Assembly: GCA_029298735.1 (NCBI GenBank)
Contig: JANSLP010000011.1
Coordinates: 62,001 to 126,000, forward strand
DNA from: Ophiostoma sp. CBS 140.51
Taxonomy: Eukaryota > Ascomycota > Sordariomycetes > Ophiostomatales > Ophiostomataceae
Direction of reading: 5' to 3'
DNA length: 64,000 nt
A program made the translations under genes and the position numbers. A model generated the notes under the pieces. The model saw only the letters and a program-made list of their open reading frames with translations. It ran no database searches and was not told where the DNA came from. Below are positions 41,754 to 52,149 of the stretch, piece by piece. Positions within the stretch are counted from its first letter, which is position 1, and each line of letters opens with the position of its first letter.

Positions 41754-44114
41754 TCACGACGCAAGATCCTCCAGGAGCGCCTCCAGCTCGTCGCGCCGGA
41801 AGGGCAGGCTGAGCATCTCTGTACCAAAGGCATCTTTCCGGCTCGTCACCATTTGATGGTCGTGGAATTCCTTGAGGAGCGTCCGGAAGGCCATCTCGGA
41901 ACTGCAAATAAACTCTTCGACGGCCTTGTTGTACAGCATCCGGTACTCGAGCGCCACCGACTCGGCGGCTCCGCCGTCACGGTCTTCACCGTCCTCACCG
42001 TAGTCGTCTTCGTCGTCGTAGCCGAAGCCACCTCCACCTCCACTCTTTTGTCCCTCATCCGCAGCCAACGCTTCACCCACCAGCAACTGGAACAGTGTCC
42101 GCGCATTCTCTGGCAGACTCCGCAGCACAAACGCTGCACCGTCCTTTCCACCCACCCGACGTATCCGCCGACCCAGAAGGGCGTGGACCTCATCCACAGT
42201 GTCTAGTCCAGCCAGAGGTCTAAAGGTCGTTGCATCGTGGAACACAAAGTTCTGTTGACTGCGCGCGGCGCCGTCCCACAGCAGCGCGAAGCTGGGCGTG
42301 TCGGCGGCGCACAAGAGACGGACGCTATGGTGGGCAGCGAGGCGGGCGAGGGTGGCTTGGGCGGCCGGGCGGCGCAGGCTGGGGCTGTCAATGCCGTTGA
42401 TGATGAGCGTAACCTGGAAAGCGCTGTCGGTCTTGTCGGCCTTGTCGAGAAGAGACAGGACGATCCGTTCGGCGGCAGCAAGACCCGAAGGCAGCTTGGG
42501 AGGCGCATCTTTGCCATGACTAACGACACCAGAGGCAGCAGCAGCCAGAACAAGCATGATGTCTTTTAGAGTTGAGGCAGCAGCCGACGCAGTCAAGCCC
42601 ATGCTGGCGCCATTGGTTGGCGCAGTTGTGGTGGTCGACGCCGCCGCACCGGCCGTGCTCGTGTTGACCATGACAATCTTGTGCGCGCCGTGGTCCCGGA
42701 TGCCCTTGTGCAGCGCCGTCGCAAAGGCCCGCAGCACGCGCTGCTTGGAGCCGTAGCCGTACAGACAGACACCGAAGCCCTGGGAGAGCTCAAACGCCCA
42801 CTGCGCGAAAGACTGCGAGTGCAGCTCCTCCAAGTAGCCAATCTGCTTCTCGTGGCGGTTGACTACATTGCCCGTACCACCGTCGCGCAGACGGAAATAC
42901 TCGTCATAGGTCAGCAGGCGCAGGGCGGCCAGTGTGTTGTTGGATGTCTTGATGCCGGCACCTGCGCGGTTCTGAAAGAAGTAGTGTTCGTGGGCGGGGA
43001 GGTCGCGTGGTGGCGTGACATCGCGTGCGGCCGCTGCTGATGTCGAAGTCGACGGGCCTGCGCCGTCGACCTTGCGTGGCCGACCGCGACCGCGCTTGAC
43101 AATCGGCTGTCCATCGGGACCGATGACAACCGGGGCTGGCTTGGCAGGTGTGGGTGCAGCACCCTTGGCCTTTGGTGGTCTGCCGCGCTTTCTCGGTGTT
43201 GGAGCTTCCGGGGCCGGGGTTGATTCAGCAACTTCCTGAACGACGGGGATGTCCCGTCCCAGCTCGAGGCCGTTCGTCACAGCTGGACCTTCCATCTCCT
43301 CTTCTTCGTCGTCCTCAAATTCTGCGTCGAGGATGGCATCGTTAATAGCCTCCTCGTCTTCGTCGTCGTCATCACCGCCAGCCACCATGCGGTCGATCAG
43401 CGCGCGCGTGCTCTTCTTCCGTGCTGATCGGTCGGCCAGTGTCCGCTTTGTGTTGGGCGTCGGTGCAGCAATGCCACCACGGGCCTTAATTGGCGTCGAC
43501 TTGGTGGGTGTCGCAAAGTCTGTCTTCCGCCGCTTGCTTGTGGGAGTGCGCTCAATCGGTCCATCGGGCGAGTCGAAGCGGTCGGCGAAGCGAGCCTTGG
43601 CCGGCCGTCCACGCTTTCTCGGTGTCTCCATGGGCGCTCCTGCAGCAGGCTCTTCTTCCATGGCTGAGTCCAACTCAAAACCCGCAGCTATAGGAGACAC
43701 AGGGCCACCATCTCCAGCGCCATTTGTTTTTGCTTGAGCAATCTCTGTCACTACCTCCTCCTCTGTCTCGTCGTCGTCATTCCCTTCATCGTCGCCGTCC
43801 ATGCCGCCATAAGAAACGGTAGCTGCTGCCGCCCGTCTCCGAGTCTTTCGAGCTCCGTTGGCCTTGTTGGCTGACAACACGGACAGGCCTTCTTCGTCCC
43901 GGCCGGTATTTTCAAAGACGTCAAGACCGTCGCCGGGTCCATTTGTGCCATTCGTTGATCGTGCTGGCGTTCTTTTTTTCGTCGGAGTGTTGAGCTGTTC
44001 GGCGATGTGGTTCTCGTTGAAAGGTGAGGTCTGTCGATGCCCCGTCACAGCTGCTGTCGTAGCATCGACCGCGCCGTCGCGGCTGCTGTTCCGTTTTGTC
44101 GTCGAGCGGGCCAT
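41754..44114 (-). CDS. ORC2: origin recognition complex subunit 2
   Basis: One exon, 786 residues. Orc2 is part of the six-subunit ORC that marks replication origins. The N-terminal 370 residues are disordered and basic/acidic mixed, with AT-hook-like motifs: RKRGRPAKARF, RKRGRPPKAKG and KRGRGRPRKVDG. The ORC2 domain starts near HEHYFFQNRAGAGIKTSNNT and runs through FELSQGFGVCLYGYGSKQ, the degenerate ATP-binding loop of Orc2, then LIINGIDSPSLRRPAAQ and WDGAARSQQNFVFHDATTF. The C-terminal winged-helix part (EYRMLYNKAVEEFICSSE, FRTLLKEFHDHQMVTSRKD) is complete. An insert of Ala/Thr/Ser lies in the loop near 520. The AT-hooks may add DNA contacts; that is inference. Confidence 0.92.
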   Translation of the reverse strand: MARSTTKRNSSRDGAVDATTAAVTGHRQTSPFNENHIAEQLNTPTKKRTPARSTNGTNGPGDGLDVFENTGRDEEGLSVLSANKANGARKTRRRAAAATVSYGGMDGDDEGNDDDETEEEVVTEIAQAKTNGAGDGGPVSPIAAGFELDSAMEEEPAAGAPMETPRKRGRPAKARFADRFDSPDGPIERTPTSKRRKTDFATPTKSTPIKARGGIAAPTPNTKRTLADRSARKKSTRALIDRMVAGGDDDDEDEEAINDAILDAEFEDDEEEEMEGPAVTNGLELGRDIPVVQEVAESTPAPEAPTPRKRGRPPKAKGAAPTPAKPAPVVIGPDGQPIVKRGRGRPRKVDGAGPSTSTSAAAARDVTPPRDLPAHEHYFFQNRAGAGIKTSNNTLAALRLLTYDEYFRLRDGGTGNVVNRHEKQIGYLEELHSQSFAQWAFELSQGFGVCLYGYGSKQRVLRAFATALHKGIRDHGAHKIVMVNTSTAGAAASTTTTAPTNGASMGLTASAAASTLKDIMLVLAAAASGVVSHGKDAPPKLPSGLAAAERIVLSLLDKADKTDSAFQVTLIINGIDSPSLRRPAAQATLARLAAHHSVRLLCAADTPSFALLWDGAARSQQNFVFHDATTFRPLAGLDTVDEVHALLGRRIRRVGGKDGAAFVLRSLPENARTLFQLLVGEALAADEGQKSGGGGGFGYDDEDDYGEDGEDRDGGAAESVALEYRMLYNKAVEEFICSSEMAFRTLLKEFHDHQMVTSRKDAFGTEMLSLPFRRDELEALLEDLAS

Positions 44115-44515
44115 TGCGAGTGTGAGGATGGCCGGGATGGATACACTCTGTCTATCGCATGGTGTGTTGTGTTGTGGGCATAGATTGTCGTCGAAAAGGT
44201 GGCTTCAGAGGCTTCAGAGGCATGCACGAACACGGAGCCGCAGTCGCACCTTCCACCAAAACGCGTCGCAGTCGCGATTCGCGGGCTCTTTCCCCCTTCC
44301 CATTAAATTGGTTCCTGGGACCCACTTTACCTTTTCCGCTCCCCAGTTCCTTCCAGCAGAAGTTCAGAACTGAGCTGAAGCTCTAAAATAAGTGGGTCTC
44401 ACGAGACAAGCACCAAAATCGAACGTCGTCACTCGAATTAAGCTTCACTGAAGGAGGTGTTTACCGAAGATATCGATGAATTAAAATACTTACATGACAC
44501 TCAGCAGTTAACAAA
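44115..44515. promoter_or_regulatory. divergent promoter, ORC2 and GEP4
   Basis: These 401 nt must hold both promoters. A 9-nt tandem repeat (GGCTTCAGA twice, then GGC) lies at 44201-44221. I see no clear TATA box on either side. Confidence 0.5.
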
Positions 44516-45276
44516 ATGAACCTCAACTTGTCAGCTTCTGTCAACGTGTTCCGGCTGCTGGCGCGGCCGGCGCTATGTCTGCCGCACGGCGTCGTATCGA
44601 CTTTCAACGACATTCCGATTCCTCTCGACAGCGCCTTTGCCGTTCGGACAGGCGGCCGCAAGCCCGAGATCAAGGCTGTCGTGCTCGACAAGGACGACTG
44701 CTTTGCCTTTCCGGAGAGTATCGAGGTGTATCCTGCGTATAAGGTGGGTGGGCAACTCCCCGAAGAGGTTGGATAAGTTAGTTAACTGACTTTTAGGACC
44801 ACTTTCAAAAACTCTGTGAAGCGTACCCTGGCAAACGGCTGCTCATCGTGTCCAACACGGCCGGTGCTCTGAGCTATGACAACGACCGTAGCTTGCTGGC
44901 GACGGTCGAAAAGGGCACGGGTGTCACAGTACTGCCGCATGCGACCAAGAAGCCCGGCTGCGGCGATGAGATTTTGGAATATTTCAAAGCGCACCCGGAG
45001 ACGGGCGTGACTTCGGCGCACGAGATTGCCGTCGTCGGCGACCGGCTGACGACGGACATGATGCTGGCCAATACAATGGGCAGCTGGGGATTGTGGGTGC
45101 GCGAGGGTGTTGTGCCGCCCGAAAAGAAGAGTGTGGTAAGTGAAGAACATACTTTAGATTTATTTTGTCGATGTGCGTCACTAACAGCGCAGTTTGCCCG
45201 CTTGGAACGACGACTTGCCGACTCACTGACAGCACGCGGGTACGAGGCACCTCTGCCGTCGAGTCCGTTTGAATAA
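44516..45276 (+). CDS. GEP4: mitochondrial phosphatidylglycerophosphatase
   Basis: Three exons, 44516-44743, 44797-45135 and 45193-45276, give 216 residues. Gep4 removes phosphate from phosphatidylglycerophosphate in the mitochondrial matrix, a step of cardiolipin synthesis. The HAD motif I is VVLDKDDC, with the nucleophile and acid Asp at 58 and 60; motif III/IV is VVGDRLTTDMMLAN. The junction VYPAYK to DHFQKLCEAYPGKRLLIVSN is as expected. The first intron has GTGGGT and TTAACTGAC then TTTTAG; the second has GTAAGT and CTAACAGCGCAG. The first 45 residues may carry the targeting signal. The residue after the second Asp is Asp where I expect Asn in yeast Gep4; the effect is unknown. Confidence 0.9.
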
Positions 45277-46114
45277 TCGATAACTGAATTGTTCGGTTGT
45301 GGTTCTAGAAAAGCAGCGGCCAGTTTTAAGCTTCTTTTCTTCTTTGACTCAAGCTTCACCTCGCCTTCAGACATCCGTCACCCTCCTCTCACTTTCCACG
45401 CCGCCCACGCAAATAGTGACGTGGGGTGCTCGTGGACTTGGCTTCGGATGGAAAAACACGTAGTCACGAGGACGTTAAAACATGTCAATCTTAACTAGGC
45501 AATGTCTTCTTGCGAAGATGTGTATGTGATGGGACTCGCGTGGTCGCTCCTTCCCATTTGAGGCTCGAAGTGGCAGCTTCCCAGATTCCCATAAATACCT
45601 GTCCATATCTCGTCACTGTCCCTCCCCCACAACATTCCCTCCAGCCCTTTTCCCTCCACATATTCGATCTCTTGATCTCTCAATTTTTTAACAGCAATAT
45701 TCATTATTTGGGTGCTTCAACAGCATCATCATATCAGCAACAACTCACAGCTCGGCAACTGGTCGTCCCGACGGCCTGTCACGCTTCGTCACCATTTTGA
45801 CCTTCTTCTTCTTCTTTTCTTGTTGCTACAACATTTTCTTCTGGGTTGTCACCATTTCACGTTCTTCGTCTTCCTTCTCTCTCCTCACATCATTCTCTTC
45901 TCTTTTTCTCTCTACCATTGCCTCTTATTTAATACTTCCTTCTCTCCCCCCTCCCGCTTCGCTTTCTTTTGGTTTCTGTATCCTTCCACACACATCTCCG
46001 TTCTCGATCTTTGGTCTCTCGCAACAATTCTTTTTCAATATACCTCGCGCGCTTCCCCCATCGTCATTTTCACATCTCCATCACCACAATCACAACACAC
46101 GCTCCGCCGCCGCC
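45277..46114. other. intergenic with CT-rich leader of Myb-like gene
   Basis: No gene is seen. From about 45660 to 46114 the + strand is very rich in C and T, a typical long leader. An ATAAATAC near 45592 could be the TATA element. Open frames in the leader are due to the composition. Confidence 0.5.
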
Positions 46115-47418
46115 ATGGGAGGTAAGGTCTGGTCTGAGGAGGAAGAGCGGGTGTTCTGGACAGAGATCATTCCGTCCTCCAAGAAAGGCAACCTTTTCAC
46201 ACGGCCGAACAACGACACGCACGGCTGGGAGGCTCTTCGGCAGGTCATGCAACGGAGGATGGGCAATCTGGCCCGGCGCAATTACACCGCGCTGATGCTG
46301 TGTGAGTATTCTCTCCTCTCTATCACTTTCACCTCCCATTTCACTGTTGCTGACCATCTTCTAGACGAGCATTTCTTCCAGAACTGTGTCCTCGAGCGAT
46401 TCTCGCCAAACGCTGCCCGCTTCGTGCGGGCTTACATTGCAGACCAACGTATGTTTCTCTCTCTGCCCTATCTTTGCAGATATCTTCAATTTACCCTTCG
46501 GTCTCAATTCAATGTAGCTAATTACTTGTTACAGGAGTCACCACGGGCCTCACTCCCATTCAGCGCAGCCGCTCAGTGCAGAGCCCGCGGCGTGGAAACA
46601 GCTACCGTAGTCCCACTACTCCCCGACACAAAAAACTGCGAGTTTCTGCAGCCTTGAACGCAGGCAAAGCAGCAGCGGCTACACAGTCCTTTGGACAGAA
46701 ACAGGCAGGACAGCAGCTGAACGTGCTCCCGGAGCCCTTGAGTGGGTCTTAGTTGGACGTCACTCGGGGCAATGGCTACAACGCTGGAGTTGTCACGAAT
46801 CCCGGCAAGGGAACAGGAGGCAGTCTCTACAGCAGACCCTATTCCGGCCTGCTTATCGCCCCGAAGCAGAGCACGGCTGAAAAGCAGATGCCACCGATCA
46901 CTGCCCTTGGGTTCCCGTCCCTATTCGCCGAGGATCCCGTGCAATTCTCAATGCCGCCCCTGTCGGCAATCATGTCCCTGCCTCTTCTGCAGCCGCCGCC
47001 AGCTGCCTTTGTGGCGCCGCCGACCCTCCCAACCGAAACGCTTTCCCTGGCGCGCGTGCCTCTTCCGGACGACTTCCGCGAGCAACGGCAGAACTTGGCC
47101 CCGCCTCCAGAGAACTTGACAAACTACATGCAAAATCTCAAGCGCACGCGGGAACGGCAGGAGTTGAGCCGGGCCGGGCACAATATCATGCCCTTTGCTC
47201 CTAAAGTGCCGCGGAAGACCACCGACAACGGTGCAACGTTTGGTCTTGTCGCTGACGCTTTGGCGCTGCTCCCTCAACGCGGCATGGCCCTGCCTCTAGT
47301 CGGACACTTTTCGACCTCGTCGTCCTCGGCTGCCGCCGCCAAAAAGACACTGTCCACCATCGAAGAGGTGAAAGCCGACGAGGAGGCGGACCAACTATTT
47401 GTCACTCAATACAATTAG
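46115..47418 (+). CDS. Myb/SANT-like DNA-binding domain protein with in-frame UAG
   Basis: Exons 46115-46301, 46365-46448 and 46535 onward. The N-terminal 85 residues form a Myb/SANT-like domain: KVWSEEEERVFWTEIIP, GWEALRQVMQRRMG, ARRNYTALMLYEHFFQN and SPNAARFVRAYIADQR, a fold common in filamentous ascomycetes. Both introns have CTGAC or GCTAAT branch regions and keep the frame. In exon 3 the frame meets TAG at 46750-46752 (giving 162 residues), then stays open in the same frame to 47418 with coding-like sequence (for example LPDDFREQRQNLAPPPENLT). An intron from GTGGGT at 46742 to ACAG at 46816 would remove the stop and give 359 residues, but it lacks a CTAAC branch site. Readthrough or a broken tail are other options. 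Confidence 0.65.
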
Positions 47419-48130
47419 TAGACGCCAGCATCTCTCGGTAAGCTCTGTTTGATCGCATGCTATCGCTTTCACCATATTTTATCATCTTTTTTGCTGTATT
47501 TTTACAACTGTTGTCACACTGGCATTGGTGGCACAGAACGGGTATCCAGGCAACTACTTTTTTTTTGACCGAGCATTTTTCAAGCACAGGAAGTCAACAT
47601 TGTCTGCTCAGGAATTGCATAGGTTTTGACAGACGACAGGTGAAGTCTGGCGTTTTTCAGAAGCATTGAATTTTTTTTGACTCTTTTTGGTGTCATACTT
47701 GCGTTGTTGTTTCTATTTTCTCTTTCTTTTTAACACCATCCTAATGGTCTTTTTGCAAAGCATTAATTCTACAATTATTTTACTTTATTGCCCCTTTGTG
47801 CCTGTCAGTCTGGATTGTGCCAGCTTTCATTGGAAGTGCTCATTGTCTCCCAGTTGTCGATATAATTGGAGCAAAGCTTTTGTCTAGAGCGGGCCCCTGA
47901 TGTCATACATACACTGGACTGAATTGCGGGTGGAAATGATATACAAAGATACATTGTGTTAGTCTCTAGCAGCTGCTATCCCGCATTTTACGTCAGATTG
48001 AACGACGATCAACTTGAACTGCGACGACGCAGACAACTCAGACAACCACCATTCTTCAATCTCAATTGACTTCCCAACTGTCACTCTTGACAATACACTA
48101 CATTCGAACAACATTTTACACACAACCGCC
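47419..48130. other. intergenic between Myb-like gene and CutC
   Basis: This is the 3' flank of the Myb-like gene, T-rich on the + strand from 47460 to 47800, and the CutC promoter. No gene is seen. Confidence 0.55.
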
Positions 48131-49003
48131 ATGTCACCTACATTCGAAATCCCCGTCTTCTCGGCGGCCGCAGCCAAAGTCGCCGTCGACAACGCCGCCA
48201 CGCGCCTCGAAGTCAATCGCACAGGATCTTATGCCGCCGGCGGACTGACACCAACACGCGCTGAGGTCGACTCCGTCTTGTCGGCCCTCGGCGGTCCCCA
48301 GTCGACCACGCCCCTGCGCGTCATGATCCGCCCGCGGGGACCGCCACCGTCTGGCGAGCCCGACTTTTTGTACTCTGACGAGGAGTTCCGCGAGATGCGC
48401 AGCGATCTCGAAGCCTTTGTGGAGAGTGGACTGTTGCAAGCGACCCGCGGTGACGGGTTCGTGTTTGGCATTCTGGCCAGAGACGGTGATGATAGCTCTT
48501 CTTTACTTCGCATCGACACGGACCGCAACCGGCAGTTGGTGCAGGCAGCCGAGCCGTATGCCTGCGTCTTCCACCGGGCATTCGATTCAGTCTTGGGAAA
48601 GGATTTGACGAGTGCTGAAGAAGGACTGGCTGCGCTGCGCGACTGCGGGTTCGCGGGTGTCTTGACGGCTGGCGGACCAGGCAGCCGTGGTGCCATTGAA
48701 CACGCCGACAGTTTGAAGAAGCTGGTATCGGCCGAGCGCGCCGTCGCTGGTTCGGCCCAGGCGCGGCCGCATGCAAGCATTGAACTTGTCGTGGGCGGCG
48801 GCGTGCGAAGCTCGAATGTCGGCGAACTGGCCAAGGCCATTTTGGCAGCAGAAGAGGGCGGCCACACCAGTGTTGTCTCCTTCCACTCCTCATGCTTGGA
48901 AGACTCAGCTGCGGCGACGGCCAAGGGAGCCGAGGGTGAGACAATCAGCGCCGAGGAGGTTGAGCGGATACACAAGGCTCTGGCGTCGATTGAGGGTATG
49001 TAG
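48131..49003 (+). CDS. CutC family protein
   Basis: One exon, 290 residues from the ATG at 48131 (context CCGCCATGT). The frame is open upstream to 48014, but those residues look like leader. CutC was described as a copper homeostasis protein in bacteria; the fold is a TIM barrel and the biochemical role in fungi is unclear. The family landmarks are present: GSYAAGGLTPTRAEVD, LRVMIRPRG with DFLYSDEEFREM, FVFGIL, CVFHRAFD, LRDCGFAGVLTAGG and ELVVGGGVRSSNV. No targeting signal is evident, so a cytosolic place is likely. Confidence 0.85.
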   Translation: MSPTFEIPVFSAAAAKVAVDNAATRLEVNRTGSYAAGGLTPTRAEVDSVLSALGGPQSTTPLRVMIRPRGPPPSGEPDFLYSDEEFREMRSDLEAFVESGLLQATRGDGFVFGILARDGDDSSSLLRIDTDRNRQLVQAAEPYACVFHRAFDSVLGKDLTSAEEGLAALRDCGFAGVLTAGGPGSRGAIEHADSLKKLVSAERAVAGSAQARPHASIELVVGGGVRSSNVGELAKAILAAEEGGHTSVVSFHSSCLEDSAAATAKGAEGETISAEEVERIHKALASIEGM

Positions 49004-49299
49004 GAGAGGGGAGCACGTGAGAATAGGAATATTACTGTCGTCCACGTTTGATAGAAGTCCACAATGGACCAGATGAACATATTATTCAAACGTACAAAAT
49101 TGTACGCAAAGTATAACTAGTTGTTATATAAGTGATATCAAAAGATCAAAAGGGAGCTATGCTCAACCTTGCTCGCAAACCGTATGTCGTCCGGATCGTA
49201 AAAACGTAAATGAAAAACGCACAAAATCGCATTGCTGCGTTGAAGTGTAAACTGTCGCTCTATCACCTCTCTTCTCTCTCTTGCCCAACTCTCTCTGTG

Positions 49300-49896
49300 T
49301 TAACGACGGGGTTCTGGGCAATGCCAGCGCCGGTTCTCCATGCCCAGGTCGTCTGCTTCGTCTGCCTCTTCTACTGCCTCTTCATCTTCACCCTCCTCCT
49401 CCTCTTCGTCTTCGTCATCACCGTCATCATCACGTTCTTCGACCGTGACAGTGACGGGATTGGGATCCATCAAATCGTGGATGTTGACCGCCATCGTTGT
49501 AACCCGACTGAGCTGGCCAAAGTCGTAGTCACCGTAGCCATAGTAGCTAAGGTCGTGTGTTTGGACTTCTGCCGTTTCTGCTTTTGACTGTGCGTTGTCG
49601 TCAACCTTGCCGTCCTCAATCCTGACATCTGTCTTGGACTCGGCCTGGTTGTTCACAGCGTTGCCGGTGTTGACGGTAGCCTGCCAGCTGGTGAAAGCAG
49701 TCGACGCACTATCACCATAGATGCTATCGCTCTCGTCGCTGTCGCTGTCGCTGTCCTCGTCGCTGTAGTCATAGCGGTCAAAGTAGCGCATGTCGTCGCG
49801 GTCCTCGTACCGCTCTTCCGCCTCCTCGTTGAAGCGGTAGTGCATGTCGGCCCCGGTATAGACCCGGAGATACGGCTTGATAGTGAGCGCCATCAT
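49300..49896 (-). CDS. uncharacterised acidic Tyr/Asp-rich protein
   Basis: One exon, 198 residues, no recognised family. Two adjacent ATGs (49896 and 49893) open the frame. The N-terminus (MALTIKPYLRVYTGADMHYR) looks ordered; then come an acidic Tyr/Arg/Asp block and a Ser/Asp repeat (DEDSDSDSDESDS), a middle Gln/Asn/Thr-rich part, and a C-terminal segment with HDLSYYGYGDYDFGQLSRV and a long Glu/Asp run. A TATATATA at 50018-50027 on this strand supports it as a real gene. It could be a nuclear or chaperone-like acidic protein; nothing more can be said. Confidence 0.55.
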   Translation of the reverse strand: MMALTIKPYLRVYTGADMHYRFNEEAEERYEDRDDMRYFDRYDYSDEDSDSDSDESDSIYGDSASTAFTSWQATVNTGNAVNNQAESKTDVRIEDGKVDDNAQSKAETAEVQTHDLSYYGYGDYDFGQLSRVTTMAVNIHDLMDPNPVTVTVEERDDDGDDEDEEEEEGEDEEAVEEADEADDLGMENRRWHCPEPRR

Positions 49897-50015
49897 AGTA
49901 CGAGGTGGGCTGGTGTTGTTCGGGGTGTTTTTGGTATGTATTTGTGAGATTGATTGAGTTGATTGAGTTGACTTTGGTTTGAGTGGTACTCTCTCAAATT
50001 ATGAGAAGGGCAAAA

Positions 50016-50028
50016 GTATATATATGAG
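50016..50028 (-). promoter_or_regulatory. TATA box of acidic-protein gene
   Basis: The minus strand reads CTCATATATATAC, 120-130 nt upstream of the ATG at 49896, a typical spacing for fungal genes. Confidence 0.5.
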
Positions 50029-50545
50029 AGAGAACAAGAGCAGATGATTTGTAGTGTTTTGTCAGATGATGGGTAAACTGAGGTGAAGCACGTGTCGTAC
50101 AAGAACATGTGAGATTTCGTATTGTCCGTATGAGACAGAAGTTGTCGTGAGGTGTGGTGTATTGTCTACAATTTTTTTCTCTCTTTGTTTGGTGAAAGAC
50201 GGGATTATCATATATACTGAATGAAAAACCGGAGCCTGGAGAAGAAACACATGTTATCCCCGTTTGACTCTTTTCTGCCGACGCCAGCAAAGTGACGGAC
50301 AGCCAACAAAGAAAAGGGGATCAGATGGAAAAAACGGTGATGCCTACAGGGCGCAGACTGGAGAAAGTCGGGCAGCGTGTTTCAGCAGCAGGTACCACCA
50401 GAAGGCCACCAGAATGACCAGTAAAAAGGCTGCAAACCTCCCCAAAGCAAGGGTCTGCCGGGCGATGCCGCAGGAATCCAGGCTTAGACACCCTGTCGGC
50501 CGAGGCGATGTGTGGAGAGAGGCGACGTCATGAGATGGGAAACAT

Positions 50546-50575
50546 GCCTGAAAAGGCCTGAATAGGCCTGAAAAC
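50546..50575. repeat. 10-nt tandem repeat, three copies
   Basis: GCCTGAAAAG, GCCTGAATAG and GCCTGAAAAC follow each other without a gap. The AGGCCTGAA core is also seen reversed elsewhere in intergenic DNA (TTCAGGCCT near 15458 and in the 57560 area). Confidence 0.85.
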
Positions 50576-52149
50576 GGAGGGAACAATACAGCGGACAAAC
50601 GTGAGCGAACCAAACCGTTGGGACGGGGAGTTTGACAACTGGCCGACCGACGGGACAGGCGAACTGGCGAACAGGCGAAAATCAGGCGAAAGCGGGTAGC
50701 AACTCGTAGAGGACTCCCACCAAAGTCGTTGTTCTATTCGCTCGATTCTCGCGACGTTCGCTTCATTTCTGCTTCTCGCCGGCTTCTATTTCTTCTTTTG
50801 GTGATTTTGTGATTTTGTGGCGTGCCTTGACTGCTGAAAAGCAGGAAATAGCGCAGCATTCAGCAGGTTGGAGGTGGATGGAGGGTGGGAGAACCGAGGA
50901 AGAGGCAAAGAGAGGCAAAAGTGTGCGGGATGACAGGAAACGGGAGACAGACGCCAGGTTCCAGAGCCCGACAGCCCGTACGAAGGTTCTCGTATGGGGA
51001 GTCACAGCAGTATTCCAGGGTATTGGCGCACTCTGAGTGTCTGGTTCCCTTCTGTAATCATGCAGAGAATGGCCTGGAAGGATTTTGCGGGTGACCAGGA
51101 GATCCTGAAAAATAGAAAGAAAAGGGAGAGAAGGGCGAAGGAAGGACCATGACAGGGGTTCGATTGGTCCATCATGGCCTGGGCTCGTGGCTGTTGCCGA
51201 ATGACAAGTCTGGGCGGGAGTCTGGGCTGGGCGGGCCAGTAAAAATAGAACAGGGCTCTCTTTTCTCCATACCTAGGCGAGCAAGACGAGCCAGGCCACC
51301 GGGCGTCGTATTTAGTTTGTACAGGTCGACGACTGCGACGACGACAACGACGACGTGCATACAGGCAACCGAATTTTTCATTGAAAAAACACCTGAGTGG
51401 CTGAGAGGTCACGACGTAAAACTTGTTGGAAGCAAGTTGAATAATCGCTCGTTGTCAAAAACGGGCAAGATTGTCATCAAGAAAGCCTGAAAGTAATTGA
51501 AAAAGACCCAAATTGATTGTTTGAATCTCGTAAATTGCCATTTGAATTGTTTGATTGATTGTGAATTGAATTGCCGTGGCTAGTTGATTTTCGACCGACT
51601 TGGGACCGTTTGCCGCTTGAGGCCTCCTCAGCCTCGTTGACATTAGACTTTTGGTCTTGCAGCTTCTGGCCCAGCAATTCTTGTGCTCTGCATTGCAATT
51701 CCTGCAGCCCCCCTCTTCTCGGAGGTATCGGTGGTGGCAATAGCGTTGTACAATTGTCGCCATCTTGGACCATCTTCATCGTTATTGCTCCTGCCTATCG
51801 GAGTCTCGGCCCTGAGCCTCGACTCGATCTTGGGCCTGGGGAACCGATTGGCCACGATGTCAACCTTAATCCTCCCTCCTTTATCCCCCATACTTTCCCT
51901 GCGAGTCGCGTGACTCTTTTCAGGTACTCAAAGATAGAGGCAGTGTCCAGCATATTGGCCGGAAGACGTGCAAAAGGCACCGCCGGGGCTGTGCTTGTAC
52001 CTGTTCAGCTTGTGACAACCGTCGGGTACGGATGCCTCTTTTCGTCAGGGATATGGTGCCGTATAAGTCTATGCGTAGATGTAAATGCACAGCCCCGGCA
52101 CCATGGGGATGTTGTAATTGATAGTGCCATCCATCCTTTCCATTCTCCT

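Larger units (their letters stand above)
49897..52149. other. intergenic region, possible unresolved minus-strand coding remnants
   Basis: 50016-50028 has the TATA element of the acidic-protein gene. Between 50546 and 50575 a 10-nt unit is repeated three times. From 51480 to 52165 the minus strand has several short frames with coding-like stretches, such as LDTASIFEYLKRVTRLAG near 51905-51960 and ELQCRAQELLGQKLQDQ near 51660-51710. I could not join them into a gene. Confidence 0.4.
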
